Below the pieces are notes generated by a model that was not told the DNA's origin, did not search any database, and saw nothing but the letters and a program-made list of their open reading frames with translations. The position numbers were made by a program, and so were the translations under genes. From assembly GCA_000283635.1 (NCBI GenBank), contig HE613569.1:397501-461500 (forward strand): a DNA stretch of 64,000 bases. Direction: 5' to 3'. Of the stretch, positions 8,504 to 17,851 are shown in pieces. Source of the DNA: Streptococcus macedonicus ACA-DC 198. Lineage in GTDB: Bacteria > Bacillota > Bacilli > Lactobacillales > Streptococcaceae. How positions within the stretch are numbered: the stretch's first letter is position 1; each line of letters begins with the position of its first letter.

Positions 8504-9530
8504 ACCTGATGAACGTTTGTTGGAACTTTTGAAAAATATTCGTGACAAGGAAAATCACGCATTTGACATTGTTCTTGTTGATGACGGTAGTGGGTTGAAG
8601 TTTGCGTCGTTATTTGCAACAGCACAGAGTAACTATGCTTGTCATTTGCAAAGACACGCTGAAAATAAAGGAAAGGGTCGTACTTTAAAAACGGCTATTT
8701 CATATATTTTGGACAATTTTCCTAATTCCAAAGGAATTGTGACGATTGATTCTGATGGTCAACATACCTACGAAGACATGATGAAATGTTTGGCTTAATT
8801 TTTGCAACATCCTGATAGTTTGGTGCTGGGTGTTAGAACATTTGAAAAATCTGTTCCTTTACGTAGTAAATTTGGAAATTTATTGACAAGAGACGTCTTG
8901 GGGGCTATGACAGGTATGAACGTTTCTGATACGCAAACAGGGCTTCGTGTGATTCCTATGTCATGGCTACCAAAACTCTTAACCGTGGAGGGTGAACGGT
9001 ATTAATTTGAGATGAATATGGTACTTGAGGTAAAAGAGGACAATATTTCGATTTGTGAAGTTGGCATTGCAACGATTTATTTGGATGAAAATCAGTCGTC
9101 GCATTTTGATGTGATTCGTGACTCGATTAGAATTTACAAGGTTTTCTTCAAGTACATTTTTTCATCATTGTTTTCCTTCTTGGTTGATATTGTTGCTTTT
9201 ACGATTTTAATTTCTTTGTTTAATGGATTGAGTTTTAGTGCGGTAACGCTAGCCTCGGTTTTAGCGCGTGCGATATCATCTGTTGTTAATTTCACCTTGA
9301 ATCATAAATTGGTTTTTAAAAAAGGTAAATCTAATAGTGTTATTAGATATTTTTTGTTGGTTGTAGTACAAATTATTTTGTCTAGTTCTTTAGTAACGAT
9401 TCTAAAAAATGCCTTGACGACGCTGCCAATTTCATTGGTAAAGATTTTAGTTGACGGTACACTTTTCTTTGTCAGTTATTTTGTGCAAAAACATTTGATT
9501 TTTAGTGGAGGCGAGAATGAAAACCAGTAA
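8463..9530 (+). pseudogene. GT2 glycosyltransferase fused to a GtrA-like membrane domain, two in-frame stops
   Basis: One frame runs from ATG 8463 (AGAAGGA upstream) to TAA 9530 but is broken by TAA at 8796-8798 and 9003-9005. Part 1 has the GT-A start VVIVIPAYEPDE, DDGSG and the catalytic DSDGQH. Part 2 continues with SDTQTGLRVIP, as in dolichol-phosphate-mannose-synthase-like enzymes. The last part (9012-9530) has four hydrophobic helices as in GtrA flippase proteins. Intact homologues would make and translocate polyprenyl-phosphate sugars. The reading frame is otherwise preserved, so decay looks recent. Confidence 0.85.
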
Positions 9531-10593
9531 GAGGATACTCTACTTTGTTGCTTTTGTAACAACTGCCTTTTATTTAACTTGGCGATTGGTGGCGACTATT
9601 CCGTGGCATGATTCATGACTTGCGCTGATTTTTGGAATTTTATTGTGGGGAAGTGAGGTAGTTTTAGCCATCACAGGCTACATTCTCATTTGGAATAAGC
9701 AAAAGGACTTTGAGCTTGAAAAGCCTGAGATTGCTAAGGAGCGTTACCCAGATGTGGATGTTTTGATTGCAACGCATAATGAGGATCCAGAGCTGCTTTA
9801 TAAGACGATTAATGCCTGTATTTGTATGGAGTATCCTGATAAGTCTAAGGTACATATCTACGTCTGTGATGATACCAATCGTCTAGAAGTTGCCAAATTG
9901 GCTGATGAGCTCAGTGTTGGTTATTTCGGTCTAGCAGATAATAAAGATGCTAAATCAGGAAACTACAATAATGCTTTACGTCAGACGTCATCACCTTTGG
10001 TGGCGACATTTGATGCGGATATGATTCCTTATCGTGAATTCCTGTTGGAGACTGTGCCTTATTTTGTTGCACAAGTTGAGGCTTATGAAAATGGTGACGA
10101 TTATGATAAGTCAAAAGTTGGTTTGATTCAAACGCCACAAAGTTTTTACAATGCTGATATTTTCCAATTTAACTTGTTCTCAGAATCAACCTTACCAAAC
10201 GAACAAGATTTCTTTTCCAAAGAAATTAATGTTTTCAATAATTCGCACAGTGCAGCGGTTTATACGGGTTCTAATACAGTTATTTTCCGCAAGGCGATTG
10301 AAGATGTTGGTGGTTTTCCGACAGATACCATTACGGAGGATTTCGAACTAGGTGTTCGGATGAATGCGGCTGGTTATGTCAATTATTCGACGAAAAGTCC
10401 AATGGCTAGCGGGTTAATGCCAACAGATTTGAAGAGTGTCATCAAGCAGCGCGTGCGTTGGGGGCGTGGCGTTATTCGCAGTAGCTACAATATGAATATC
10501 TTCTTTAATCCCAAATTGACAAAGAGGCAAAGAATTGTTTATGTTAATGGCATCACACAGCGACAGCGTAACAAGTTATTACCTCTGGAATAA
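9517..10593 (+). pseudogene. Cellulose-synthase-like processive glycosyltransferase, nonsense mutation and 3' deletion
   Basis: ATG 9517 (GGAGGCG upstream, 14-base overlap with the previous gene) opens two N-terminal helices, broken by TGA 9616-9618; the same frame continues to about 10546. It keeps all the BcsA-type catalytic motifs: VCDDTNR, TFDADMIP, TITEDFELG and QRVRW. After …QRIVYVNG homology stops: the C-terminal membrane helices and any c-di-GMP-binding PilZ domain are missing, and the frame ends at TAA 10593 in unrelated sequence. It would have polymerised a beta-linked glucan at the membrane. Confidence 0.85.
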
Positions 10594-10780
10594 AAATATC
10601 GATACTAGAGATGATTTCAATTTAACAGACGATGACTTTATTGCACTCTTAAAAACATATGACGAAGTCTTGATTTTAGATGACCATTATACGTTTAATG
10701 CCTTGACGAAAAAACTATTTGGTCGGACATATTCCCCAGGATTGTATAAAGTATCAGATATTCTTGCTGTAAAAGGGTAA
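10549..10780 (+). pseudogene. 3' fragment of another envelope/polysaccharide gene joined by deletion
   Basis: In a different frame from the truncated synthase, about 76 residues run to TAA 10780 (…DDDFIALLKTYDEVLILDDHYTF…GLYKVSDI…). It reads as the C-terminal soluble domain of a larger protein and has no start of its own. I infer a deletion near 10546-10555 that removed the synthase 3' end, possibly further genes, and the 5' part of this gene. Family not recognised. Confidence 0.55.
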
Positions 10781-10807
10781 GTTTTCTAGCTTTATCAAGC
10801 ATAAGTC

Positions 10808-10836
10808 TTGATATTTCAAATAAAATGTGCTATTAT
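10808..10836 (+). promoter_or_regulatory. Promoter of the rimP-nusA-infB operon
   Basis: TTGATA (10808-10813), 17-base spacer, TATTAT (10831-10836). Transcription would begin near 10843, leaving a leader of about 195 bases before rimP. Confidence 0.65.
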
Positions 10837-10842
10837 AATAAA

Positions 10843-11037
10843 AAATATGTAGAAGGAGGCGGAGTTTGTGACTTCGCCTCTTGTGGTGCTTAAATCTCAT
10901 TTTAGCCCAAAAGGCTAGTGATTACACGAGATTAAGAGCAAAGTTCTACGATGAGACGCTACAAGTCCACTTCGTAGAAGTGAATGAGCGTAGTGAACTT
11001 TCTATTTTTGATTTTGAAGATAAAGGAGGGGATTCTT
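10843..11037 (+). promoter_or_regulatory. Structured 5' leader of rimP
   Basis: Three successive stem-loops are visible: GAGGCGGAG (10856-10864) with CTTCGCCTC (10872-10880), 9 bp; AATCTC (10893-10898) with GAGATT (10928-10933), enclosing AGCC/GGCT; and TTCTACGA (10944-10951) with TCGTAGAA (10972-10979). The Shine-Dalgarno AAAGGAGGG (11022-11030) ends the leader. No known riboswitch class was recognised. It may be autoregulatory. Confidence 0.55.
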
Positions 11038-11517
11038 ATCGCAAACGCAAATACAATCATTGATGTTGTTACAGAAGTGGTTGCACCAGCTATTAAAGAG
11101 CCGTTTGAATTGGTTGATGTCGAGTATGAGAAAATGGGTAGCGATTATGTGCTTAGCATTTTAATTGACAAGCCAGAAGGGATTACGGTAGATGATACAG
11201 CAGAGTTGACTGAAATTATCAGCCCTTTGCTTGATGCGATTAAACCAGACCCATTTCCAGAGCAGTATATGTTGGAAGTGTCTAGCCCTGGTTTAGAGCG
11301 TCCGTTAAAAACGAAAGAAGCTCTTGAAAAAGCTGTAGGTTCTTATGTCAATGTTAGTCTCTACAAAGCGATTGATAAAGTTAAGGTATTCCAAGGGGAC
11401 CTTGTTGCTTTTGACGGTGACACATTGACCATTGATTATTTGGATAAAACGCGGAAAAAAACAGTTGAAATTCCGCATTCGACAGTTGCAAAAGCACGTT
11501 TGGCAGTGAAATTGTAG
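11038..11517 (+). CDS. rimP: Ribosome maturation factor RimP
   Basis: About 159 aa; assists 30S subunit maturation. Motifs seen: [20 protein letters not shown], the SSPGLERPL segment and the C-terminal Sm-like domain. No ATG, GTG or TTG lies at a proper distance from the strong ribosome site GGAGG (11025-11029): the well-spaced in-frame codon is ATC 11038 (eight bases), with ATT 11032 as alternative. An in-frame ATG at 10984 lies upstream of the ribosome site. A rare AUC/AUU start, as known for infC, is therefore likely. First gene of the operon. Confidence 0.85.
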   Translation: MANANTIIDVVTEVVAPAIKEPFELVDVEYEKMGSDYVLSILIDKPEGITVDDTAELTEIISPLLDAIKPDPFPEQYMLEVSSPGLERPLKTKEALEKAVGSYVNVSLYKAIDKVKVFQGDLVAFDGDTLTIDYLDKTRKKTVEIPHSTVAKARLAVKL

Positions 11518-11570
11518 TTAAGATTTATAAACTACAATCTGATTTTATTTAGATATAGACGAAAGGATAC

Positions 11571-11591
11571 GCTCTACTGACCATGTAGAGC
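11571..11591 (+). promoter_or_regulatory. Hairpin between the nusA Shine-Dalgarno and start codon
   Basis: GCTCTAC (11571-11577) and GTAGAGC (11585-11591) form a perfect 7-bp stem. The only good Shine-Dalgarno, GAAAGGA (11561-11567), lies 25 bases before ATG 11593. Folding the hairpin out brings the two to a normal distance, so the stem may be needed for or control nusA translation. Confidence 0.55.
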
Positions 11592-11592
11592 A

Positions 11593-12792
11593 ATGAAAAC
11601 AATGAGCAAAGAAATGCTAGAAGCCTTCCGTATTTTGGAAGAAGAAAAACACATTAACAAAGAAGACATCATTGACGCTGTGAAAGAGTCTTTGAAATCA
11701 GCTTACAAACGTCGTTATGGTCAATCTGAATCATGTGTTATTGAATTCGATGATAAAAAAGGTGATTTTAAAGTTTACACTGTTCGTGAAGTTGTTGAAG
11801 AAGTTTTTGATAGCCGTTTAGAAATCAGTTTGTCAGATGCGTTGAAAATCAGTTCAGCTTATGAACTCGGTGATAAAATTCGTTTTGAAGAATCTGTTGC
11901 TGAATTTGGTCGAGTTGCTGCTCAATCAGCTAAACAAACAATCATGGAAAAAATGCGCCGTCAAATTCGTGAAGTAACTTACAATGAGTACAAACAACAC
12001 GAAGGCGAAATCATGACTGGTACTGTTGAACGTTTTGACCAACGTTTCATCTATGTTAATCTTGGGTCGCTTGAAGCACAATTATCACACCAAGATCAAA
12101 TTCCTGGTGAAACCTTCAAATCACATGACCGTATTGAAGTTTATATTTACAAAGTTGAAAACAATCCAAAAGGTGTCAACGTTTTTGTAAGCCGTAGCCA
12201 CCCACAATTCATCAAACGCATTATGGAACAAGAAATTCCTGAAGTATTTGACGGAACAGTTGAAATCATGAGCGTTTCACGTGAGGCCGGCGACCGTACA
12301 AAAGTTGCTGTTCGTAGCCACAATCCAAACGTTGATGCTATCGGTACTATCGTCGGTCGTGGTGGAAGCAACATCAAGAAAGTGATTAGCAAATTCCATC
12401 CAAAACGTTATGATGCCAAAGCTGGTGTTGAAGTGCCAATCGAAGAAAATATCGATGTTATCCAATGGGTTGAAGATCCAGCGGAATTCATCTACAACGC
12501 CATTGCGCCAGCAGAAGTTGATATGGTTCTTTTTGACGAAGAAGACAGCAAACGTGCGACTGTTGTTGTTCCTGACAACAAATTGTCACTTGCTATCGGT
12601 CGCCGTGGACAAAACGTTCGTTTGGCAGCTCATTTAACTGGCTACCGTATCGACATCAAATCTACATCAGAATACGAAGCACTTGAAGCTGAACGTGAAG
12701 CAAACGCAGCTGTAGCACAAGAAGAAGTTGCACCTGTTGAAGAAGCAGCTGAATCTGTTGAAACTGAAGTTGTAGCAAACGACGCAGAATAA
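11593..12792 (+). CDS. nusA: Transcription termination/antitermination factor NusA
   Basis: 399-aa RNA-polymerase-binding factor: N-terminal domain, S1 domain (…GTVERFDQRFIYVNLG…), KH1 with GTIVGRGGSNIKKV and KH2 with LSLAIGRRGQNVRLA. The C-terminus is an acidic Glu/Ala/Val tail without the AR repeats of enterobacteria. Streptococcal NusA usually starts at MSKEML, which is ATG 11602 here; ATG 11593 is nine bases upstream and either could be used. An upstream hairpin separates the ribosome site from the start. Confidence 0.95.
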   Translation: MKTMSKEMLEAFRILEEEKHINKEDIIDAVKESLKSAYKRRYGQSESCVIEFDDKKGDFKVYTVREVVEEVFDSRLEISLSDALKISSAYELGDKIRFEESVAEFGRVAAQSAKQTIMEKMRRQIREVTYNEYKQHEGEIMTGTVERFDQRFIYVNLGSLEAQLSHQDQIPGETFKSHDRIEVYIYKVENNPKGVNVFVSRSHPQFIKRIMEQEIPEVFDGTVEIMSVSREAGDRTKVAVRSHNPNVDAIGTIVGRGGSNIKKVISKFHPKRYDAKAGVEVPIEENIDVIQWVEDPAEFIYNAIAPAEVDMVLFDEEDSKRATVVVPDNKLSLAIGRRGQNVRLAAHLTGYRIDIKSTSEYEALEAEREANAAVAQEEVAPVEEAAESVETEVVANDAE

Positions 12793-12811
12793 AGAAAGAT
12801 AGAGGTGTTTG

Positions 12812-13108
12812 ATGGCTAAAACACGTAAAATACCTTTAAGAAAATCAGTTGTTTCAGGCGAAGTAATTGATAAGCGCGATTTGCTTCGCATTGTTAAGAA
12901 CAAAGAAGGCGAGATTTTTATCGATCCGACTGGTAAGAAAAACGGTCGCGGTGCCTACATTAAGCTTGACAATGAAGAAGCAATCCAAGCTAAAAATAAA
13001 AAAGTGTTTAATCGTAGTTTTTCAATGGAAGTTCCTGACGAATTTTATGACGAATTAATTGCTTACGTCGATCACAAAGTTAAAAGAAGAGAGTTGGGTC
13101 TTGAATAA
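12812..13108 (+). CDS. ylxR: YlxR / RnpM RNA-binding protein (DUF448)
   Basis: 98-aa basic protein with the KTRKIPLRKSVVSGEV start and GKKNGRGAYIK motif of the YlxR family, recently described in Bacillus as an RNase P modulator that binds RNA. ATG 12812 is preceded by AGAGGTG (12801-12807). It lies between nusA and ylxQ in the conserved order and its 3' end overlaps ylxQ by eight bases. Confidence 0.92.
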   Translation: MAKTRKIPLRKSVVSGEVIDKRDLLRIVKNKEGEIFIDPTGKKNGRGAYIKLDNEEAIQAKNKKVFNRSFSMEVPDEFYDELIAYVDHKVKRRELGLE

Positions 13109-13403
13109 CCGTGAAAGATTGTCAAATTTGATTGGTCTAGCACAGCGAGCAGGAAAAGTTATCTCTGGTGAAGAATTAGTTATCAAAGCGATTCAATCTG
13201 GAAAAGCACAGCTTATTTTCCTAGCCAATGATGCTGGCGCTAATTTGACAAAGAAAACAACTGATAAATGTCAATATTATAAAGTAGAAGTCTCTACAGT
13301 GTTTAACACACTGGAATTAAGTTCTGCTCTTGGAAAACCGCGTAAAGTGGTAGCCATAGCAGATACTGGATTTTCAAAGAAAATGAGGACTCTTATGAAC
13401 TAA
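13101..13403 (+). CDS. ylxQ: YlxQ, L7Ae-family ribosome-associated RNA-binding protein
   Basis: 100-aa protein with the L7Ae fold pattern ([34 protein letters not shown]). Family members bind kink-turn RNA. I chose TTG 13101, inside the end of ylxR, because it gives the usual 100-residue length; the frame extends upstream to 13059 only through ylxR sequence. Coupled translation with ylxR is likely. The substrate RNA is unknown. Confidence 0.88.
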   Translation: MNNRERLSNLIGLAQRAGKVISGEELVIKAIQSGKAQLIFLANDAGANLTKKTTDKCQYYKVEVSTVFNTLELSSALGKPRKVVAIADTGFSKKMRTLMN

Positions 13404-13422
13404 AAGAATAGGAGGACATCAA

Positions 13423-16149
13423 TTGTCAAAGAAAAGATTATATGAAATCGCTAAAGAATTGGGTAAATCAAGCAAGGAAGTTGTTGAATGTGCTCAAGAA
13501 TTAGGACTTGCTGTTAAGAGCCATTCTTCTAGCGTTGAAGAATCTGATGTCAAACGCATTGTGGCACAATTTTCAGATAAGCCTCAATCTACTCCAGCTA
13601 AACCTAAAGTAGAAAAATCATCTGAAGAAACAGTTGTACAAGCTTCAAAAGCTACTCCTGCAACACCAGCAAAACCACAAAGCCGTAATTTTAAGGCTGA
13701 GCGTGAAGCGCGTGCCAAAGCCGAAGCTGAAAGACGCGCTAATGGTGGCGATAAAAAACCTCGTAACGACCAACGTCGCGATGACCGTTCAAATCGTAAT
13801 GATCGACAAGGGAACTCCCAAAATAATCGTAAACAAAATAAACGCGATCGTAATTCTCAAAATCATAATCGAAGAGATCAACGTGATAATCGCCACGATA
13901 ACCGTCAGCAACCAGTAAAACCACGTGTTGACTTTAAAGCACGTGCCGCTGCCATAAAAGCTGAACAAAATGCTGAGTATTTACGTCAAAGTGAAAACCG
14001 AATTTACGAGCAAGAAAATGCTAAGCGTAAAGCAACCGCTGCGAAAGAGCAAGAACAAAAGGCTCGTGTTGAGGCAAAAGCTAAGGCTGAAGAAAAGAAA
14101 GCAGTAGTTAAAAAGACTGCGCCTGCTCCACAAACTGTGGTGGCAGAACGTCCTGCACCAACTGCTGATAAACGTCGTAAGAAAGAAGTTCGTTCTGAAA
14201 AATCACATGATTACAATCATGAGCATAAAGACGGACCGCGCAAGAATAAAAATAGAAAAAACTGGAATAATCAAAACCAAGTGAGAAATCAAAGAAATAG
14301 TAACTGGAATAATAATAAGAAAAACAAAAAAGGTAAAAATAATCGTAATAATGCTCCAAAACCTGTAACAGAGCGTAAGTTCCGTGAATTGCCTAAAGAA
14401 TTTGAATATACTGAAGGTATGACAGTCGCTGAAATCGCAAAACGTATTAAACGCGAGCCAGCTGAAATTGTTAAGAAATTGTTCATGATGGGTGTTATGG
14501 CAACACAAAACCAATCCCTCGACAGCGATACAATCGAATTGTTGATGGCTGATTATGGTATTGAAGCTCATAAAAAAGTTGAGGTTGACGAAGCTGATAT
14601 CGAACGCTTCTTCGTAGATGAAGATTACCTCAATCCTGAAAATATGGTTGAACGTGCACCTGTTGTTACAATCATGGGTCACGTTGACCATGGTAAAACA
14701 ACCCTTCTTGATACCCTTCGTAATTCACGTGTCGCTACAGGCGAAGCTGGTGGTATCACTCAACATATCGGCGCTTACCAAATTGTTGAAAATGGTAAGA
14801 AAATTACTTTCCTTGATACACCAGGACACGCGGCATTTACATCAATGCGTGCGCGTGGTGCATCAATCACAGATATTACAATCTTGATTGTTGCTGCTGA
14901 TGACGGTGTTATGCCTCAAACAGTCGAAGCCATTAACCACTCTAAAGCTGCTGGCGTCCCAATCATCGTTGCGATCAACAAAATTGATAAACCAGGTGCC
15001 AACCCAGAACGTGTTATCGGTGAATTGGCAGAACACGGTGTTATTTCAACTGCCTGGGGCGGCGAGTCTGAGTTCGTTGAAATCTCAGCTAAGTTCGGCC
15101 AAAATATCGAAGAATTACTGGAAACAGTTCTCTTGGTTGCTGAAATGGAAGAACTTAAAGCTGACCCAACAGTTCGTGCTATCGGTACCGTTATCGAAGC
15201 TCGTCTTGATAAAGGTAAAGGTGCGGTTGCCACTCTTCTTGTTCAACAAGGGACTTTGAACGTTCAAGACCCAATCGTTGTTGGTAATACATTTGGACGT
15301 GTCCGTGCTATGACAAACGACCTTGGTCGCCGTGTCAAAACTGCTGGACCATCTACACCGGTTTCAATCACTGGTTTGAACGAAGTGCCTATGGCGGGGG
15401 ACCACTTCGCGGTTTATGAAGATGAAAAAGCTGCGCGTGCAGCTGGTGAAGAACGTGCTAAACGCGCTTTGATGAAACAACGTCAAAATACACAACGCGT
15501 CTCACTTGAAAACCTCTTTGATACTCTTAAAGCTGGTGAAGTTAAATCTGTTAACGTTATCATCAAGGCAGACGTCCAAGGTTCTGTCGAAGCCCTTGCT
15601 GCATCACTCCTTAAGATTGATGTTGAAGGCGTTAAAATCAACGTTGTTCACTCAGCTGTTGGTGCTATCAACGAATCTGACGTGACTCTTGCGGAAGCGT
15701 CAAACGCTGTTATCATCGGTTTCAACGTTCGCCCTACACCGCAAGCTCGTCAACAAGCGGAAGCTGATGATGTTGAAATTCGTTTGCACTCAATCATCTA
15801 CAAAGTGATTGAAGAAGTTGAGGACGCCATGAAAGGTATGCTTGACCCAGAATTCGAAGAAAAAATCATTGGTGAAGCTGTTATCCGTGAAACATTCAAA
15901 GTTTCTAAAGTGGGAACTATCGGTGGATTCATGGTGCTTAGCGGTAAAGTCACTCGCGATTCAAGCGTTCGTGTTATCCGTGACGGTGTCGTTGTCTTCG
16001 ACGGCAAACTTGCCAGCCTTAAACATTACAAAGATGATGTCAAAGAAGTTGGTAATGCCCAAGAAGGTGGTTTGATGATTGAAAACTACAACGACCTTAA
16101 AGTGGACGATACCATCGAAGCTTATGTTATGGAAGAAATTAAACGTTAA
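13423..16149 (+). CDS. infB: Translation initiation factor IF-2
   Basis: 908-aa GTPase that brings initiator tRNA to the 30S subunit. The TTG start at 13423 is supported by GGAGG eight bases upstream. Layout: an IF2_N domain, a long basic, Asn/Arg/Lys/Gln-rich linker (residues ~55-310), a second IF2_N domain, then the G domain with [12 protein letters not shown] (G1), DTPGHAAF (G3) and NKIDKPG (G4), and the C-terminal fMet-tRNA-binding domains ending in …[10 protein letters not shown]. Length is normal for streptococci. Confidence 0.96.
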   Translation: MSKKRLYEIAKELGKSSKEVVECAQELGLAVKSHSSSVEESDVKRIVAQFSDKPQSTPAKPKVEKSSEETVVQASKATPATPAKPQSRNFKAEREARAKAEAERRANGGDKKPRNDQRRDDRSNRNDRQGNSQNNRKQNKRDRNSQNHNRRDQRDNRHDNRQQPVKPRVDFKARAAAIKAEQNAEYLRQSENRIYEQENAKRKATAAKEQEQKARVEAKAKAEEKKAVVKKTAPAPQTVVAERPAPTADKRRKKEVRSEKSHDYNHEHKDGPRKNKNRKNWNNQNQVRNQRNSNWNNNKKNKKGKNNRNNAPKPVTERKFRELPKEFEYTEGMTVAEIAKRIKREPAEIVKKLFMMGVMATQNQSLDSDTIELLMADYGIEAHKKVEVDEADIERFFVDEDYLNPENMVERAPVVTIMGHVDHGKTTLLDTLRNSRVATGEAGGITQHIGAYQIVENGKKITFLDTPGHAAFTSMRARGASITDITILIVAADDGVMPQTVEAINHSKAAGVPIIVAINKIDKPGANPERVIGELAEHGVISTAWGGESEFVEISAKFGQNIEELLETVLLVAEMEELKADPTVRAIGTVIEARLDKGKGAVATLLVQQGTLNVQDPIVVGNTFGRVRAMTNDLGRRVKTAGPSTPVSITGLNEVPMAGDHFAVYEDEKAARAAGEERAKRALMKQRQNTQRVSLENLFDTLKAGEVKSVNVIIKADVQGSVEALAASLLKIDVEGVKINVVHSAVGAINESDVTLAEASNAVIIGFNVRPTPQARQQAEADDVEIRLHSIIYKVIEEVEDAMKGMLDPEFEEKIIGEAVIRETFKVSKVGTIGGFMVLSGKVTRDSSVRVIRDGVVVFDGKLASLKHYKDDVKEVGNAQEGGLMIENYNDLKVDDTIEAYVMEEIKR

Positions 16150-16834
16150 TAAGTATTGTTGCTGAAGCAACTAATACTTGTACGGCAATCTCTATGGAGC
16201 ATTGCCTAAACGTTATACTAGTCTAAAACTTCCAGTATTATCGACTGAAATTTTTAGCTGTCGAAACGCTTGGGAGTAAGACAGAACCCCAAAAAGTAGG
16301 TTCGTCGTCTTACACCCGTACAGTTGACTAGGTTGGTCGCAATTTTTGCGAAGCAAAATAAGCTCTGCCAGTCAACCACTGCGCAACCATTGAGAATAAA
16401 GTCTCTAATGGTGTATGATAAGCTCTAGCAGACTTTCAGTTGATGACTAGCTTTCAAGAATTCTCTAGTAAAAACAGAGCTATATACTGCAGTCTTGTTT
16501 TACCACGGTGGTAGCTATCTTTAGAGTATCAACAAATTTAGTTTTTATGAAATAATTTCTAAAATTTGCCAGTCTTGTCTATTGATTGATTATTTGCAAG
16601 CGAAGCGAGCAACAAGACGATACTTACCGCTGTGGTAAAAGTGGCTGAATTTACTACAATTCGGCCACTCGAAAGTTTTGAGACTTTAGGCTCAAAACTT
16701 AGGTATGGAATTTCTTGGATTCCTTCAATAGTCCACTGGACTATTGAACCTGCCGTCCGCACAACTTAAGGAAAGTATCAAAAAGACTTCTTTAGAAAAA
16801 TAAAAAATATCAAAATAACTAGAAAGGATATTTT
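16150..16834 (+). ncRNA. Non-coding array of stem-loops between infB and rbfA
   Basis: 685 bases without a credible gene but with at least ten inverted repeats in a row. Clear ones: 16151-16179, 16184-16206, 16276-16313 (GTAAGAC/GTCTTAC enclosing GAACC/GGTTC), 16323-16376, 16344-16358, 16386-16412, 16641-16668, 16675-16698 (GTTTTGAG/CTCAAAAC), 16707-16723 and 16726-16746 (9-bp perfect, loop ACT). TTTTACCAC near 16498 can also pair with GTGGTAAAA near 16632. It could be a structured leader of rbfA, an independent small RNA, or an inserted repeat. It matches no RNA family I know. Confidence 0.5.
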
Positions 16835-17185
16835 ATGGCTAATCATCGTGTTGACCGTGTTGGTATGGAAATCAAACGTGAAGTAAACGAAATTTTGCAA
16901 AAAAAAGTTCGCGACCCACGTGTTCAAGATGTGACAATTACTGATGTTCAAATGCTTGGAGATCTTTCAATGGCTAAAGTGTATTACACTATTCACTCTG
17001 AACTTGCGTCAGATAATCAAAAAGCCCAAACTGGTCTTGAAAAAGCAAAAGGAACTATCAAACGTGAACTTGGTCGCAACTTGACTATGTACAAAATTCC
17101 AGATTTGACATTCATCAAAGATGAATCAATCGAATACGGCAATAAAATTGACCAAATGCTTCGTGATTTGGAAGCTAAAAAATAA
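16835..17185 (+). CDS. rbfA: Ribosome-binding factor A
   Basis: 116-aa cold-shock 30S maturation factor with a KH-like fold: [20 protein letters not shown] at the start, [15 protein letters not shown], and the C-terminal [14 protein letters not shown] motif. Length is normal. AGAAAGGA lies nine bases before the ATG. Usually it follows infB directly; here 685 structured bases intervene. Confidence 0.95.
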   Translation: MANHRVDRVGMEIKREVNEILQKKVRDPRVQDVTITDVQMLGDLSMAKVYYTIHSELASDNQKAQTGLEKAKGTIKRELGRNLTMYKIPDLTFIKDESIEYGNKIDQMLRDLEAKK

Positions 17186-17223
17186 CATAGCTTTCCATTT
17201 CAGTTTAAAATAGAAAAACAATT

Positions 17224-17253
17224 AAGAACTCGCTAATTGGCGGGTTCTTTTGT
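17224..17253 (+). terminator. Terminator of the rimP-rbfA operon
   Basis: AAGAACTCG pairs with CGGGTTCTT (one G-T pair), followed by TT and TGTG. TATAAT of the next promoter begins just after it. Confidence 0.75.
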
Positions 17254-17296
17254 GTTATAATAAAAGTGTTTTTTTTGAAATGGGGAAATAAAAAAG

Positions 17297-17839
17297 ATGA
17301 ATATTACGGTTTATTTGGCTTCAAGTATGGGAAATACGCCAGATTATCACGAACAAGTTGTCGCATTTGCGAATTGGTTAGCTCAACATGACCATTGTTT
17401 GGTTTATGGTGGAAGCAAAACTGGACTTATGGGAGTTTTGGCGGACAAGGCATTGGCACAGGGTGGTAAAGTCTATGGTATCATGCCTGATTTTATGCAA
17501 AAACGTGAAAAGGCACATCAAGGCTTAACACACTTGCAAATTGTTGCTGATATGGATGAGCGTAAGCGTCTCTTAATGGAAGAGGGCGACATTTTAGTCG
17601 CATTTCCAGGCGGTCCAGGGACACTTGAAGAGATTATTCAGGCTATTTCATGGGCGCGTGTTGGGCAACTCGACAAGCCCTGCTTGCTTTTTAACATGAA
17701 CGGTTACTATGATAGCCTCAAAGAACAATTTAATCAGATGGTGCAGGCAGGATTTTTAACGACAGCTGACCGCAAAAAGGTTATCTTTGTCGATAGTCTG
17801 CAAGTGTTAGAAGAGGTTATCAGTAGTTATCAGAAATGA
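17297..17839 (+). CDS. LOG-family protein (cytokinin-type nucleotide phosphoribohydrolase)
   Basis: 180-aa Rossmann-fold protein with the family signature PGGPGTLEE (often written PGGxGTxxE) and ASSMGN/YGGSKTGLMG near the N-terminus. Members were long misannotated as lysine decarboxylases; characterised ones release adenine-type bases from nucleoside monophosphates. Physiological substrate in streptococci is not known. The nucleotidyltransferase gene follows 12 bases after the stop, so the two are probably one operon. Confidence 0.88.
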   Translation: MNITVYLASSMGNTPDYHEQVVAFANWLAQHDHCLVYGGSKTGLMGVLADKALAQGGKVYGIMPDFMQKREKAHQGLTHLQIVADMDERKRLLMEEGDILVAFPGGPGTLEEIIQAISWARVGQLDKPCLLFNMNGYYDSLKEQFNQMVQAGFLTTADRKKVIFVDSLQVLEEVISSYQK

Positions 17840-17851
17840 GGGATGGGATTC

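Noticed and set aside
13634..14691. Several ORFs on both strands within the IF-2 linker
   Set aside because: Shadow frames of the low-complexity linker; none has a start signal.
16559..16762. 67-codon ORF on the minus strand inside the hairpin array before rbfA
   Set aside because: It is produced by the inverted repeats, has no ribosome site and no recognisable family; hairpin-rich DNA often opens such frames.
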